Below are positions 26,308 through 34,678 of a DNA stretch of 64,000 bases, piece after piece. Numbering within the stretch: the first letter of the stretch is position 1; each line of letters begins with the position of its first letter. Both the position numbers and the translations under genes were made by a program. Source of the DNA: Paenibacillus sp. JJ-223 (GTDB taxonomy: Bacteria > Bacillota > Bacilli > Paenibacillales > Paenibacillaceae); assembly GCF_927798175.1 (NCBI RefSeq), contig NZ_CAKMMP010000004.1:62001-126000 (forward strand), read 5' to 3'. The notes beneath the pieces are model-generated. The model was not told where the DNA came from. It was given only the letters and a program-made list of their open reading frames with translations, and did not search any database.

Positions 26308-28722
26308 TTATTTGCCCCCCCATTGATCGCGATATTGACTCGGCGTGATGCCTTCCTGTTTTTTGAAAATGCGATTGAAATAACTATGCTGGTACCCCAC
26401 CTCGCCTGCGATATCGTTAATTTTCATCGTGGTCTCGCGGAGCAGTTTCTTGGCGGCATCCATGCGGACACGGGTCAGGTAATCGATAAAGTTCATGCCT
26501 GATACCTGTTTGAATGCTTTGCTTAACGCATAAGCGGTCATTTGCTCCGCATCCGCACAGCTTTCGAGCGAAAGTTCGCTGCGATAGTTCTCCTCGATAT
26601 AACGCATTGTACGCTCAACGACCTGCTTCAGCGGTTCTTGGGCGCGCTGTTCGATTTCCACTGCATACGGCCGGATCACCTCGCGAATCATCCACTGCGC
26701 CATCTGTTCCGGTTCGCGAATCGCCGATAAACGCTCATACATATTGATGCCTTCGAACAGCCTGTAAGGCGTTACCCCGGTCTGCAGCATCGTATGCTGT
26801 ATGCTTCCGAGAAGCTGCAGCATCATCTGCTGCAGGCGGAATTCGGTGCTTCCGCTGTGCATAATCTCGGCCATGAAGCGTTCAAGCCCTTGCTGCGCCT
26901 CGTCCTGCTTGCCCATGCGAATCGCCTGGATGATCTCCCGCTCCAGACCAAGAGGATATGTTGCCTCGTCCATGCGGCGCCGGAAACATTGCTCGTCCTC
27001 CAAATCGAGCACCTGGTTCCCTTCCTCCACGCTTCGGTAAGCGACGGCTTGCTCCATTTCCACATAAATGCCCGGCAGCTCCTTGAGCTCTGCTGCCGCC
27101 CGGCCGATCATCAGCGTCACGTTCATTTTAAGCGTGCGGTTCATGACGTCTATAAATTCCTGCGCCCAGGCCATGGCTTGTTGTTTGGCGTCCAGCACGT
27201 TTGGCGTGACCACCAGCATCGCTGCCGACAGATCATGGAAATTCATGACGCTGACCTGGGTAAAATGTTCCCTCGCGACCTCTTCGATAATATTGACTGC
27301 CGCAAAGGTAACGAGTCCGGTATCCTTCGTTTCGAACCGGCCCTCCAGCCGGGAGTACCCGGTGAAGTACATTTGCATCAGCAAATAGCGATGCGCTTCG
27401 ACATCAAAGCCCAGATTACGCATCCGTTGTCTCAGATCCTGCTCGTTGTAGGCAAGCAAGTGACCCTGTACCAACTGCAGCACAAAGCTGTCGCGCAAAT
27501 GCGGAAGCTGTTCCTGCAGTTGGCGGTGAGCAGACAAACTCTGCGAAGTCAGTTCATGCCACTGCTGTTCCAGCAGCTCGAATTCGTCCAGTCCCATGCC
27601 GGGAAGCGTTTCGTTTCTGTTCGGCGACAACAAATGAAGCATCCTGGCGACCGGAGAATAGATTCGATGGGAGGCGAACCACGACAGAAGCAGCCCCAGC
27701 AGCAAGCTGCCTGCGCTGGCGATCACGATGATTTTGGATACCAGCTTGACCGGAGACGTCACGGACGATAACGGCGCGGCCGATACGTACGTCCAATCCG
27801 AATCGATCCGGCTCAGTGATCCATAGGAAACCGAGTAGGTCTCATCCCCATATTTATACAGAAAGGACGGATTGTCTGCATGCTCGGCCAACGCTTCCTT
27901 AAGCCGAAGCTCAAAATCCTTCTCCTGTTCGCTTGCTCCCGGGTTTCCGGTGACCAGCGTGTTTCCTTCCCCATCCATCAGGAACGTGAAACCTTCGTCA
28001 TATGGAGTAAGCGTTTTCAGCAAACTGGCGATTTTATCGTTATCCACCGTGATGATCAAGGCGCCAAAGGGATTGACGCTCTCCCCCGGTATTTTGTGCA
28101 CCAGCACCAGCCCTTCCCCTTTCCCCATATTCAGCAGGCTGCTGCCGGAAGGCTTGGATTCGGATTCGGAGCCGGATTGGCCGGCCGTCCAGTCGGTCCA
28201 GTAAACATGGTTGCCCATCGAGAGGTAGCGGTCGTACGCCCGGATCTCTGCTTCATTTTTCAATTCGTTGTATTCGTGGTTAAACAAAATCGGCTGCGGT
28301 TCCCTCAAATACATCTGCACGGATTGGATCAGCGGATGGGAACCCTGAAGGACGTAAAGCGTCGTCACGATCTCCTGCGTTTCCTTGAAATAATAGACGA
28401 AATCCAACGTGCGCAGAGCACTCCCGAACCGAGGTTCGAACGCCCAATGGGACAGGTTCATTTCCAGATAAGCCAATTGGTCGTCCACGTTGCGGGCCCG
28501 GTTCTCGATCTGGCTCTGATGCATGCGGTTGAATTCACTCTCCATCTGTCCTACGACCATCCGATACATGACGCCGCCGGTAATCAGTCCCGGAATGCTG
28601 GCAATGAGCAAAATCAACATCAAGCTGTTCCGGTAAAAGCGGCCCCGCTGCCGCCCTGATCCCCAACGGTTCGTGCGCAGCCAGCGTCCGGCGGACATGC
28701 CTGCTCTTCTAATCGGTTCCAT
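26308..28722 (-). CDS. Membrane-bound AraC-family regulator with extracellular sensor
   Basis: An 804-residue one-component regulator. A first membrane helix (LMLILLIASIPGLITGGVMY, about residues 34-54) and a second (IVIASAGSLLLGLLLSWF, about 330) enclose an extracellular sensor domain; a cytoplasmic linker leads to two C-terminal helix-turn-helix units ending in GYQHSYFNRIFKKQEGITPSQYR. Such YesS/YtdP-like proteins sense extracellular oligosaccharides and activate the adjacent ABC transporter. ATG 28722 follows AGGTGGGG at 4 nt; ATG 28746 has no ribosome site. It is upstream of, and in the same direction as, the pectin-type cluster, so it is the likely activator. Confidence 0.92.
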   Translation of the reverse strand: MEPIRRAGMSAGRWLRTNRWGSGRQRGRFYRNSLMLILLIASIPGLITGGVMYRMVVGQMESEFNRMHQSQIENRARNVDDQLAYLEMNLSHWAFEPRFGSALRTLDFVYYFKETQEIVTTLYVLQGSHPLIQSVQMYLREPQPILFNHEYNELKNEAEIRAYDRYLSMGNHVYWTDWTAGQSGSESESKPSGSSLLNMGKGEGLVLVHKIPGESVNPFGALIITVDNDKIASLLKTLTPYDEGFTFLMDGEGNTLVTGNPGASEQEKDFELRLKEALAEHADNPSFLYKYGDETYSVSYGSLSRIDSDWTYVSAAPLSSVTSPVKLVSKIIVIASAGSLLLGLLLSWFASHRIYSPVARMLHLLSPNRNETLPGMGLDEFELLEQQWHELTSQSLSAHRQLQEQLPHLRDSFVLQLVQGHLLAYNEQDLRQRMRNLGFDVEAHRYLLMQMYFTGYSRLEGRFETKDTGLVTFAAVNIIEEVAREHFTQVSVMNFHDLSAAMLVVTPNVLDAKQQAMAWAQEFIDVMNRTLKMNVTLMIGRAAAELKELPGIYVEMEQAVAYRSVEEGNQVLDLEDEQCFRRRMDEATYPLGLEREIIQAIRMGKQDEAQQGLERFMAEIMHSGSTEFRLQQMMLQLLGSIQHTMLQTGVTPYRLFEGINMYERLSAIREPEQMAQWMIREVIRPYAVEIEQRAQEPLKQVVERTMRYIEENYRSELSLESCADAEQMTAYALSKAFKQVSGMNFIDYLTRVRMDAAKKLLRETTMKINDIAGEVGYQHSYFNRIFKKQEGITPSQYRDQWGGK

Positions 28723-29064
28723 CGAGCCCCACCTGCCTGTCTGCATATGTACTCCATGTCATGGAAGTTCCTCATCTCCCTTGTAACATGATCTGCCCTC
28801 CGGCTTTCCGCCTTGCTTTTTTCGTTCATGGAACCGAGGGACGGAAGGGTATGATGCGATCCATGCGCAATCGTATTCCTGTATCTTCGTAGTTTCTTAT
28901 TTTCCCATCAACCTTGATGGATTGTAAACCCTTTCCTGTATTATAAGCTCATTCCATAGCCGAAAGAAATGGTGCAAAAACGAACATTTTTTAACCGATG
29001 TTTTATTACGCGGGCAAAATGGATTACAATGGAGTTAAGCAGACATGAAGGAGGCTCTTGAACG
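28723..29064. other. Divergent promoter region, AraC-type regulator / M20 dipeptidase
   Basis: A 342-bp gap that must hold both promoters. On the plus strand TACAAT lies about 40 nt before the dipeptidase start, with only a weak TTTATT 17 nt upstream. Nothing else recognisable. Confidence 0.4.
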
Positions 29065-30420
29065 ATGAAAGAACAAGCTTATTTTCAAAAAAATAGAGAA
29101 AAACACCTGGCAGAGTTGAACGAATGGTTGTCCATTCCGAGCATTTCTGCCATTTCCACGTATAAAGAGGATGTACAACGCGCCGCGAAATGGGCAGCGG
29201 ATGCGCTCACGCGCGCAGGCATGGAAAACGTGGAAATCATTCAGACCGCTGGACACCCGATCGTGTACGCCGACCATTTGCATGCGCCAGGCAAACCGAC
29301 GGCCCTGATCTACGGTCACTATGACGTGCAGCCGGTCGATCCGCTGAATCTGTGGGAGACGCCTCCGTTCGAACCGACAGTGCGCGATGGCAAACTGTAC
29401 GCTCGCGGGGCAACGGACGACAAAGGCCAAATTTTCTTACATATTAAAGCGGTTGAAGCCTTGCTCGCCGAAAACAAAGAGCTGCCCGTCAACGTGAAAT
29501 TCTGCATCGAGGGCGAGGAGGAAATCTCCAGCCCGAATTTGCCGATTTATTTGAACGACAACACGGAGAAGCTGCGCGCAGACATGGTGCTGATCTCCGA
29601 TACGTCGTTGCTGGAAAAAGGAAAACCGGCCATCTCCACGGGCCTGCGCGGCTTGTGCTCGCTCGAAGTCGATCTGTACACGGCCAACACGGACCTGCAT
29701 TCCGGCAGCTTCGGCGGCGGCGTGCCAAATGCGCTGCATGCGCTCGTATCGCTGCTCGCTTCGCTGCATGACGAGCAAGGCCGCGTGAGCGTCGACGGAT
29801 TCTACGATGGCGTGCTGCCATTGTCTGCCGAGATGAGAGAAGAATTCGTGAAGCAAGGCTTCAACGAAGAACAGCTTCGCCAGGACCTGGGACTGGAACA
29901 ATTGTACGGTGAAGAAGGCTACTCCTTCGTGGAGCGGGTCGGAGCGCGTCCGACCTTGGAGCTGAACGGCGTTTGGGGCGGCTTCCAGGGGGAAGGCACC
30001 AAAACCGTCATTCCAAAGGAAGCCCATGCCAAAATCACGTGCCGTCTCGTGGCCGATCAGGACCCGCAGCATGTGCTGGACCGCATCGAAGCTCACCTGC
30101 ACGCACATGTGCAGCCTGGCGCAACGATTCAAGTGAAGCAAATCGAACGCGCTTTTGCATTCAATACCGATCCTTCCAATCCGATCCTGCAAAAAGCGGC
30201 AGACGCCTACGAGCAAGTCTACGGTGTGCGCGCGTTGTTCACGAAGGACGGCGGCTCCATCCCGATCGTCGAGAAGCTGTCCCGCGTGCTGGGCGTTCCG
30301 GCCGTCATGATGGGCTTCGGCTTGCCGGACGAAAACCTGCATGCCCCGAACGAGCACTTCAACCTGGAGAACTTCGATAAAGGGCTGCTCACCATCGTGC
30401 AATTCCTGAAAAGCCTGTAA
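29065..30420 (+). CDS. M20-family dipeptidase
   Basis: A 451-residue zinc peptidase of the M20 family, CNDP2-like. YGHYDVQPVDPLNLWETPPFEP contains the first metal His and Asp, LYARGATDDKGQ the bridging Asp, and FCIEGEEEISSPNL the catalytic Glu pair. The lid/dimerisation domain occupies roughly residues 200-370. Such enzymes are cytoplasmic dipeptidases with broad specificity. ATG 29065 follows GAAGGAGG at about 10 nt. The gene stands alone and ends in a clear terminator. Confidence 0.94.
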   Translation: MKEQAYFQKNREKHLAELNEWLSIPSISAISTYKEDVQRAAKWAADALTRAGMENVEIIQTAGHPIVYADHLHAPGKPTALIYGHYDVQPVDPLNLWETPPFEPTVRDGKLYARGATDDKGQIFLHIKAVEALLAENKELPVNVKFCIEGEEEISSPNLPIYLNDNTEKLRADMVLISDTSLLEKGKPAISTGLRGLCSLEVDLYTANTDLHSGSFGGGVPNALHALVSLLASLHDEQGRVSVDGFYDGVLPLSAEMREEFVKQGFNEEQLRQDLGLEQLYGEEGYSFVERVGARPTLELNGVWGGFQGEGTKTVIPKEAHAKITCRLVADQDPQHVLDRIEAHLHAHVQPGATIQVKQIERAFAFNTDPSNPILQKAADAYEQVYGVRALFTKDGGSIPIVEKLSRVLGVPAVMMGFGLPDENLHAPNEHFNLENFDKGLLTIVQFLKSL

Positions 30421-30598
30421 GCAAACGATTTGTCCTTGATATGGTTCGATTGTTATTAATTTGATGGGTTGGTTACTGTTTATGGCCGATTCCATGCTTG
30501 CATGGCGAGCCTGCACCTCTGTATGAAGAATGGGATTTGACCCTGGGATACGGACGGTGACCCCCGACTTATAGGTTGAATTGAAATGGATAATTGAC

Positions 30599-30635
30599 GA
30601 AACACCGCGTGCCTTTGTTGGCGCGCGGTGTTTTT
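30599..30635 (+). terminator. Terminator about 180 nt after the dipeptidase gene
   Basis: AAACACCGCG and CGCGGTGTTTTT enclose a 14-nt loop, ending in five T on the plus strand. The arms also leave an A-rich flank on the opposite side. Confidence 0.8.
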
Positions 30636-30871
30636 ACGGCGTATGGTGATTGGAGAAAAACATTGCGGGTTAAGGCCGAAGGTTTGGCGTGAAGGGATTT
30701 GGTGCAATGGCTGCGAGCATAGGCGTGCACGGGTACTCTCTCGCAAGCACACGGTACACCGCTTCACGACAATGGTGGTTAGCCACACAACTATGTTACG
30801 TGACTCGCTTGATCCCCAAGTTGCTGTACGCTACCAAGGGCAGGGCGTGTTGCCCCGTATCGCTTAAACTC
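30636..30871. other. Intergenic stretch without assignable content
   Basis: Between the dipeptidase terminator and the repeat element. Two overlapping 64- and 79-codon plus-strand frames exist here, but neither has a good ribosome site or recognisable sequence; I see no gene. Confidence 0.5.
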
Positions 30872-31054
30872 TTACGAATCTGACACATCTTATTGGCTCG
30901 ACAGACGGTGTATTCCAAATGTAACGAACATCCGACACGTTATTCGTACCAGATCGGCTCGTTCGGGGCCAATTTCGGCAAAATAACGACGCTGAAGTTC
31001 GTTAACATTTCTGGACAGCTATTTTCAGCCAAATAAGCGTTCTGATGTTCGTTA
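30872..31054. repeat. 183-bp four-box intergenic element, copy 2
   Basis: Boxes TTACGAAT at 30872 and TAACGAAC at 30922, then inverted GTTCGTTA at 30997 and 31047. Gaps are 42, 67 and 42 nt, exactly as in the copy at 15444-15626. TTATT/AATAA submotifs recur about 10 nt inside the boxes. It lies between the convergent dipeptidase and PadR genes; the 140 bp to the PadR stop hold nothing I can name. Confidence 0.8.
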
Positions 31055-31194
31055 GAATTGAATTCCCCGTCTCCTTCCGCTTGCCTCCCTTCTTTTTGTA
31101 CTCTCCACAGCTCCCCAAGATACGTTATCTTGTATCACTTTTATTGGGCAACCCAGCACGTACTACCACTGTAGCGCACCTGTTGTCCAGTCAC

Positions 31195-31710
31195 CTATTC
31201 CCCTTTAACCTGTCCCATCAACTGGTCGATCCACATTTTCTCGCCCGTGATCTGGGCCAAGGACAAGTTAAGCACTTCTTCGCGAAACGTGTCCGGCTCG
31301 CGCTGCTCTTGCCTTTGCAGCAGATCCGCTTCAAGCGTATCGAGCTGCTGCCGCCTCAGAGAAAGGATGCGCAGCCGATTCTCGGCGGTAATGTGGTGGA
31401 ACAGGGATACCCGGATCAGGAATTCCACCTGGCTTTTGGCCTCCTTTTCGGAAAAGCGATTGACCAGTTCCGTAATCTTTTTTTCGCCCAATTTCGTCAA
31501 TTCATAAATGGTTTGATTAGGCCTTCCGGCCTGCTCGTTCAATCGTTTGGTTACCAGCCCCTCTTCCGCAAAACGCCGCAGCGTCGGATACAGCATGTTG
31601 TGATTGATGTCCGTCAGGTAACCGATGTCGTGCTGGATTTGTTTTTTGATTTCGTAGCCGTGCCGCGGACCTTTCTCGATCTGAATCAATATTAGCAGCT
31701 CTATGTACAT
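31195..31710 (-). CDS. PadR-family transcriptional regulator
   Basis: A 171-residue repressor-type protein. The winged-helix domain starts at once (MYIELLILIQIEKGPRHGYEIKK, LYPTLRRFAEEGLV, GRPNQTIYELTKLGE), and a C-terminal helical dimerisation domain follows. ATG 31710 has GAGAGGT about 8 nt upstream. It is divergent from a cytochrome P450 gene with nested palindromes in between, so it probably represses that gene and itself in response to a ligand or P450 substrate. Confidence 0.92.
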   Translation of the reverse strand: MYIELLILIQIEKGPRHGYEIKKQIQHDIGYLTDINHNMLYPTLRRFAEEGLVTKRLNEQAGRPNQTIYELTKLGEKKITELVNRFSEKEAKSQVEFLIRVSLFHHITAENRLRILSLRRQQLDTLEADLLQRQEQREPDTFREEVLNLSLAQITGEKMWIDQLMGQVKGE

Positions 31711-31842
31711 GGTTTCGTACCTCTCGTCGTGTGATTTGCCTTGGAGTACATGTTTAGTATCAGATTATCAATTAGCGCCGTTTCGTTCAATCGATTAATC
31801 CCCGGGAAAAGAATGAAATTCCAGCAACATGGGTCGCAGGGA

Positions 31843-31894
31843 TGTGTTATTCCATTTATTGATATGTTAAAATAACATATGTTAAACTAACACA
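31843..31894. promoter_or_regulatory. Nested palindromic operator between padR and P450 genes
   Basis: ATATGTTAAAATAACATAT (31862-31880) is a perfect 19-bp palindrome, TAACATATGTTA (31873-31884) a second overlapping one, and TGTGTTA / TAACACA (31843-31849, 31888-31894) an outer pair. The ATGT...ACAT core is like known PadR sites. A possible P450 promoter, TTGATA at 31859 and TAAACT at 31883, is covered by it. Confidence 0.65.
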
Positions 31895-31940
31895 AAATAC
31901 TTATGCTTTTCATTATCCAAAGGATGGGGAGGACTCGTGC

Positions 31941-33170
31941 ATGAATCATGAAATTATCTCCTTGGAAGCCATTACGCAATTTCGTTCGCCTGTGGAAGAA
32001 TTCAGTCCTTATGAATGGTACAAGCAAAAGCTGGAGCATGAACCGGTCAGTTACCATGAAGTGACCCGAACCTGGAACGTATTCCGCTATGCGGACGTGA
32101 AACGGGTGCTGAGCGACTACGAGCACTTTTCCAGCGTCAGGGAACGCACCACGATCAGCGCTGGCGCCGACAACGATGAAGGCAAGCATGCGGGCCGAAT
32201 CGATTTCATGACCGATCCGCCGGAGCACCGCAAGAGCCGTGCCCTGCTATCTGCCGCATTTACGCCGCGCAGTCTGAAGCTGTGGGAGCCGCGCATTCGC
32301 CAAATCGTGGACGGGCTGCTGAAGGACATGCAGGATGCGCCGACCATCGATGTGGTCAAAGATTTCACCAGCGCGCTGCCAACGATCGTCATTGCCGATC
32401 TGCTCGGCGTGCCATCCACTGACCGCTTGCTCTTCCAGCAGTGGGTTTATGACCTGTTCCTGCCTTTGCCGCAAGATCACGCGGAAGACGTCAACGAACG
32501 CAAACGCAATGCGGCTACTGCCTATTACAGCTATCTTCTGCCCCATGTCATGCACAAAAGAACCCATCTGACCGACGATATCATTTCCGATCTGATTCAG
32601 GCCGAGGTGGACGGAGAACGTCTCACCGACGACGAAATCGTACGCATGACGATGTTCATCCTCGGAGCCGGCATTGAAACGACCAGCCACTTGCTCGCCA
32701 ATACGTTCTACGCTTTCCTGTACGATAAGCCCGAGATCTATGGCGAGGTACGGGCCCAGCGGGGACTGCTGCCGAATACGGTCGAGGAGATGCTGCGTTA
32801 CCGCTTCCATATCGCCAAGATGGACCGGACCGTAAAACAGGACAACGAGCTGCTCGGCGTGCCCGTCAAAAAAGGCGACGTCGTCGTCGCCTGGATGAGC
32901 GCTGCCAACATGGATGAAGCCGTATTCGCCAATCCGTTCACGCTGGATATCCACCGGGCCAACAACAAACAGCATCTGACCTTTGGCAATGGCCCGCACT
33001 TCTGTCTCGGAGCTCCGCTGGCAAGGCTGGAAGCCAACCTGGGCATCGGACTGTTCATGGACCATTACTCAAAAATCGAGCCTGTTGCAGGTTATAAATT
33101 CGAAGATCACCTAAGCCCGTCCGCGGCGGGACAGATGTTGACTTCATTGCCGATTCACGTCACTCGTTAA
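31941..33170 (+). CDS. Cytochrome P450
   Basis: A 409-residue soluble bacterial P450. The I-helix oxygen-activation motif is AGIETTSH, the ExxR is in EEMLRYR, and the haem loop is FGNGPHFCLGAPLARLEA with the thiolate Cys near residue 356. Length and style fit the CYP107/BioI-like group. No ferredoxin or reductase gene is adjacent, so electrons must come from elsewhere; the substrate is unknown. ATG 31941 follows GGGGAGG at 8 nt. It is divergent from the padR gene and likely controlled by it. Confidence 0.95.
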   Translation: MNHEIISLEAITQFRSPVEEFSPYEWYKQKLEHEPVSYHEVTRTWNVFRYADVKRVLSDYEHFSSVRERTTISAGADNDEGKHAGRIDFMTDPPEHRKSRALLSAAFTPRSLKLWEPRIRQIVDGLLKDMQDAPTIDVVKDFTSALPTIVIADLLGVPSTDRLLFQQWVYDLFLPLPQDHAEDVNERKRNAATAYYSYLLPHVMHKRTHLTDDIISDLIQAEVDGERLTDDEIVRMTMFILGAGIETTSHLLANTFYAFLYDKPEIYGEVRAQRGLLPNTVEEMLRYRFHIAKMDRTVKQDNELLGVPVKKGDVVVAWMSAANMDEAVFANPFTLDIHRANNKQHLTFGNGPHFCLGAPLARLEANLGIGLFMDHYSKIEPVAGYKFEDHLSPSAAGQMLTSLPIHVTR

Positions 33171-33278
33171 TTTATTTTCGTCAGGGAACACGTCGATTGA
33201 CGATTCTCCATCTCGAAGTGAGATTATCGCCCGCGGCAAAATAAACGCTCCAGAAACTTCACACGTTCCTACACCACG

Positions 33279-33366
33279 AAAAAACTCCCTTACTGCGGAC
33301 AGCACACGCATTCCATTCTAGATGGTTTAACTTGCGCTGTTTGTGGTAAGGGAGTTCCGTTTTTTC
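33279..33366. terminator. Long-loop terminator between convergent P450 and orphan gene
   Basis: AACTCCCTTAC and GTAAGGGAGTT form an 11-bp stem around a loop of about 45 nt that can itself pair in part (GCGGACAGC with GCTGTTTGT). An A-tract precedes and a six-T tract follows, so both directions may use it. Confidence 0.65.
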
Positions 33367-33382
33367 TGTAACACATACCGAC

Positions 33383-33754
33383 TTATGTTCGAAAAACCGT
33401 AAAATTCAACTGATGGGTCAGCTGTTTCAGATGGTCTATATCCCGCTGCACCTGTTCCGTGCTGTCCCCGTTCATCGCCTGATTGGCCCGCAGCGTCCGG
33501 CGGGTGTTCAGCATGCCGTCAATCAGCTTCAATACCGCATTCCGGCCGCGATGGTCCACGATCATGTACTTTTTGCGCGCATCCAGTTCAACCCATACGA
33601 TATGGCTGAATTTTGCAAACAAATGCCTCCGGTAATGTTCCATGTCCGCTTCCCTGTAATGCTCGCCGTAAAAGGCATAATACCCGTGCACGTGCAGCTT
33701 CTCCGTAAGCTTCGCGATGAATGGGTCCGATCCGAGCATCGCGTTTCGTTCCAT
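33383..33754 (-). CDS. Hypothetical protein, 123 residues
   Basis: I do not recognise this protein. It is soluble, starts MERNAMLGSDPFIAKLTEKL, has an aromatic stretch GYYAFYGEHYREADMEHYRRH, a beta-like segment HIVWVELDARKKYMIVDHRGR and a helical C-terminus. ATG 33754 follows GGAGG at 7 nt; the longer frame upstream contains no ribosome site and looks unlike protein. It is convergent with the P450 gene. Confidence 0.7.
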   Translation of the reverse strand: MERNAMLGSDPFIAKLTEKLHVHGYYAFYGEHYREADMEHYRRHLFAKFSHIVWVELDARKKYMIVDHRGRNAVLKLIDGMLNTRRTLRANQAMNGDSTEQVQRDIDHLKQLTHQLNFTVFRT

Positions 33755-33861
33755 TGTCGTGCCTCCATGTTTTCCGCGATCCAGTTGATCCCGTTTTTTT
33801 GCACTTATTGTAGCATAGCAGATGCAGCATGTGAAATATGTTGACCCATACGCCCAGCGCC

Positions 33862-34404
33862 TCATGTTTCGTCCGAAAGGGGCACTGCTCCGCCATCGAC
33901 ATACCAGACTTTTTTGCCCCAGCCCTCTTTTTTCGTTTTCAAGTGAATCATCATGTAGGTTCCGTCTTTTTTCTCCCAAAATTCAATCACTTCGGTTTGG
34001 TCTGGGTTGACCAAAAGGGCCGGCATCCAATCTCCGATTTGCATATGGTGTGCCCGTTCATCGTTGTAGTATGCATCAAGAAATGCAGATTGTTCCTTCA
34101 TGGAAAACTGCTGAAACAGATCGTTATGCATGTCCATGATGGCCCAATCCTCAAGAGGCTGTTTTGAATTCAACTCAGAAAGGGATGGGATGTCCGAAGC
34201 GTGCGCGATAATCTTGTTCTTCCCTGCATTCCACGACTTCTCCAGTTTTTGTTTCAGGACTAATTCCATCTCCTTCTGCTCGGCTGTCATTTCGAGAGCA
34301 GACACCTCGCCGGAAGTTGAATGGTTATAAACAAGCGTGCCTGCGATCACAGTCATCACCAAGATTTGAGCGAGGATGGTTTTGGTCCGCAATGATATCG
34401 TCAT
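33862..34404 (-). CDS. Hypothetical exported or membrane-anchored protein, 180 residues
   Basis: Not recognised. An N-terminal hydrophobic helix (ILAQILVMTVIAGTLVY) is followed by a hydrophilic, helix-rich region and a beta-rich end containing MMIHLKTKKEGWGKKVWYVDGG. There is no lipobox, so it is probably anchored by the helix or secreted. AAGGAGG is only 2 nt before the first of two tandem ATGs and 5 nt before the second, so the second (34404) is preferred. Confidence 0.7.
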   Translation of the reverse strand: MTISLRTKTILAQILVMTVIAGTLVYNHSTSGEVSALEMTAEQKEMELVLKQKLEKSWNAGKNKIIAHASDIPSLSELNSKQPLEDWAIMDMHNDLFQQFSMKEQSAFLDAYYNDERAHHMQIGDWMPALLVNPDQTEVIEFWEKKDGTYMMIHLKTKKEGWGKKVWYVDGGAVPLSDET

Positions 34405-34587
34405 CATTTCCTCCTTGTACAAGGAACATGAACCGTTAAAGTCCACTTATTCTTCCCTGATCATTCTACGAAATATTTATTTACCTACATTTAAAGAACA
34501 CCTCAAACTTCAGATCGTTATGGAAATTCGTCGTTCTCGGTTTGACCGTTGGTCTTATACCAACATCGTAATGAAATTCACTTTGGC

Positions 34588-34631
34588 ACAAAAAAAGCGT
34601 TATGCGGCGGATGATCCTTTGCACAACGCTT
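34588..34631 (-). terminator. Terminator of the nag operon
   Basis: AGCGTT(A)TGC and GCA(C)AACGCT pair around a loop of about 18 nt; on the minus strand the stem ends in seven T. It lies about 50 nt after the nagA stop. Confidence 0.85.
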
Positions 34632-34678
34632 GTTCCATATCGTTATTTTCGTAATCCTCGTTTTCGAAAGTCCCCTTT

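Noticed and set aside
30628-30883. Two overlapping short plus-strand frames after the dipeptidase gene
   Set aside because: No ribosome sites, low-quality protein sequence, and one starts inside the terminator stem.
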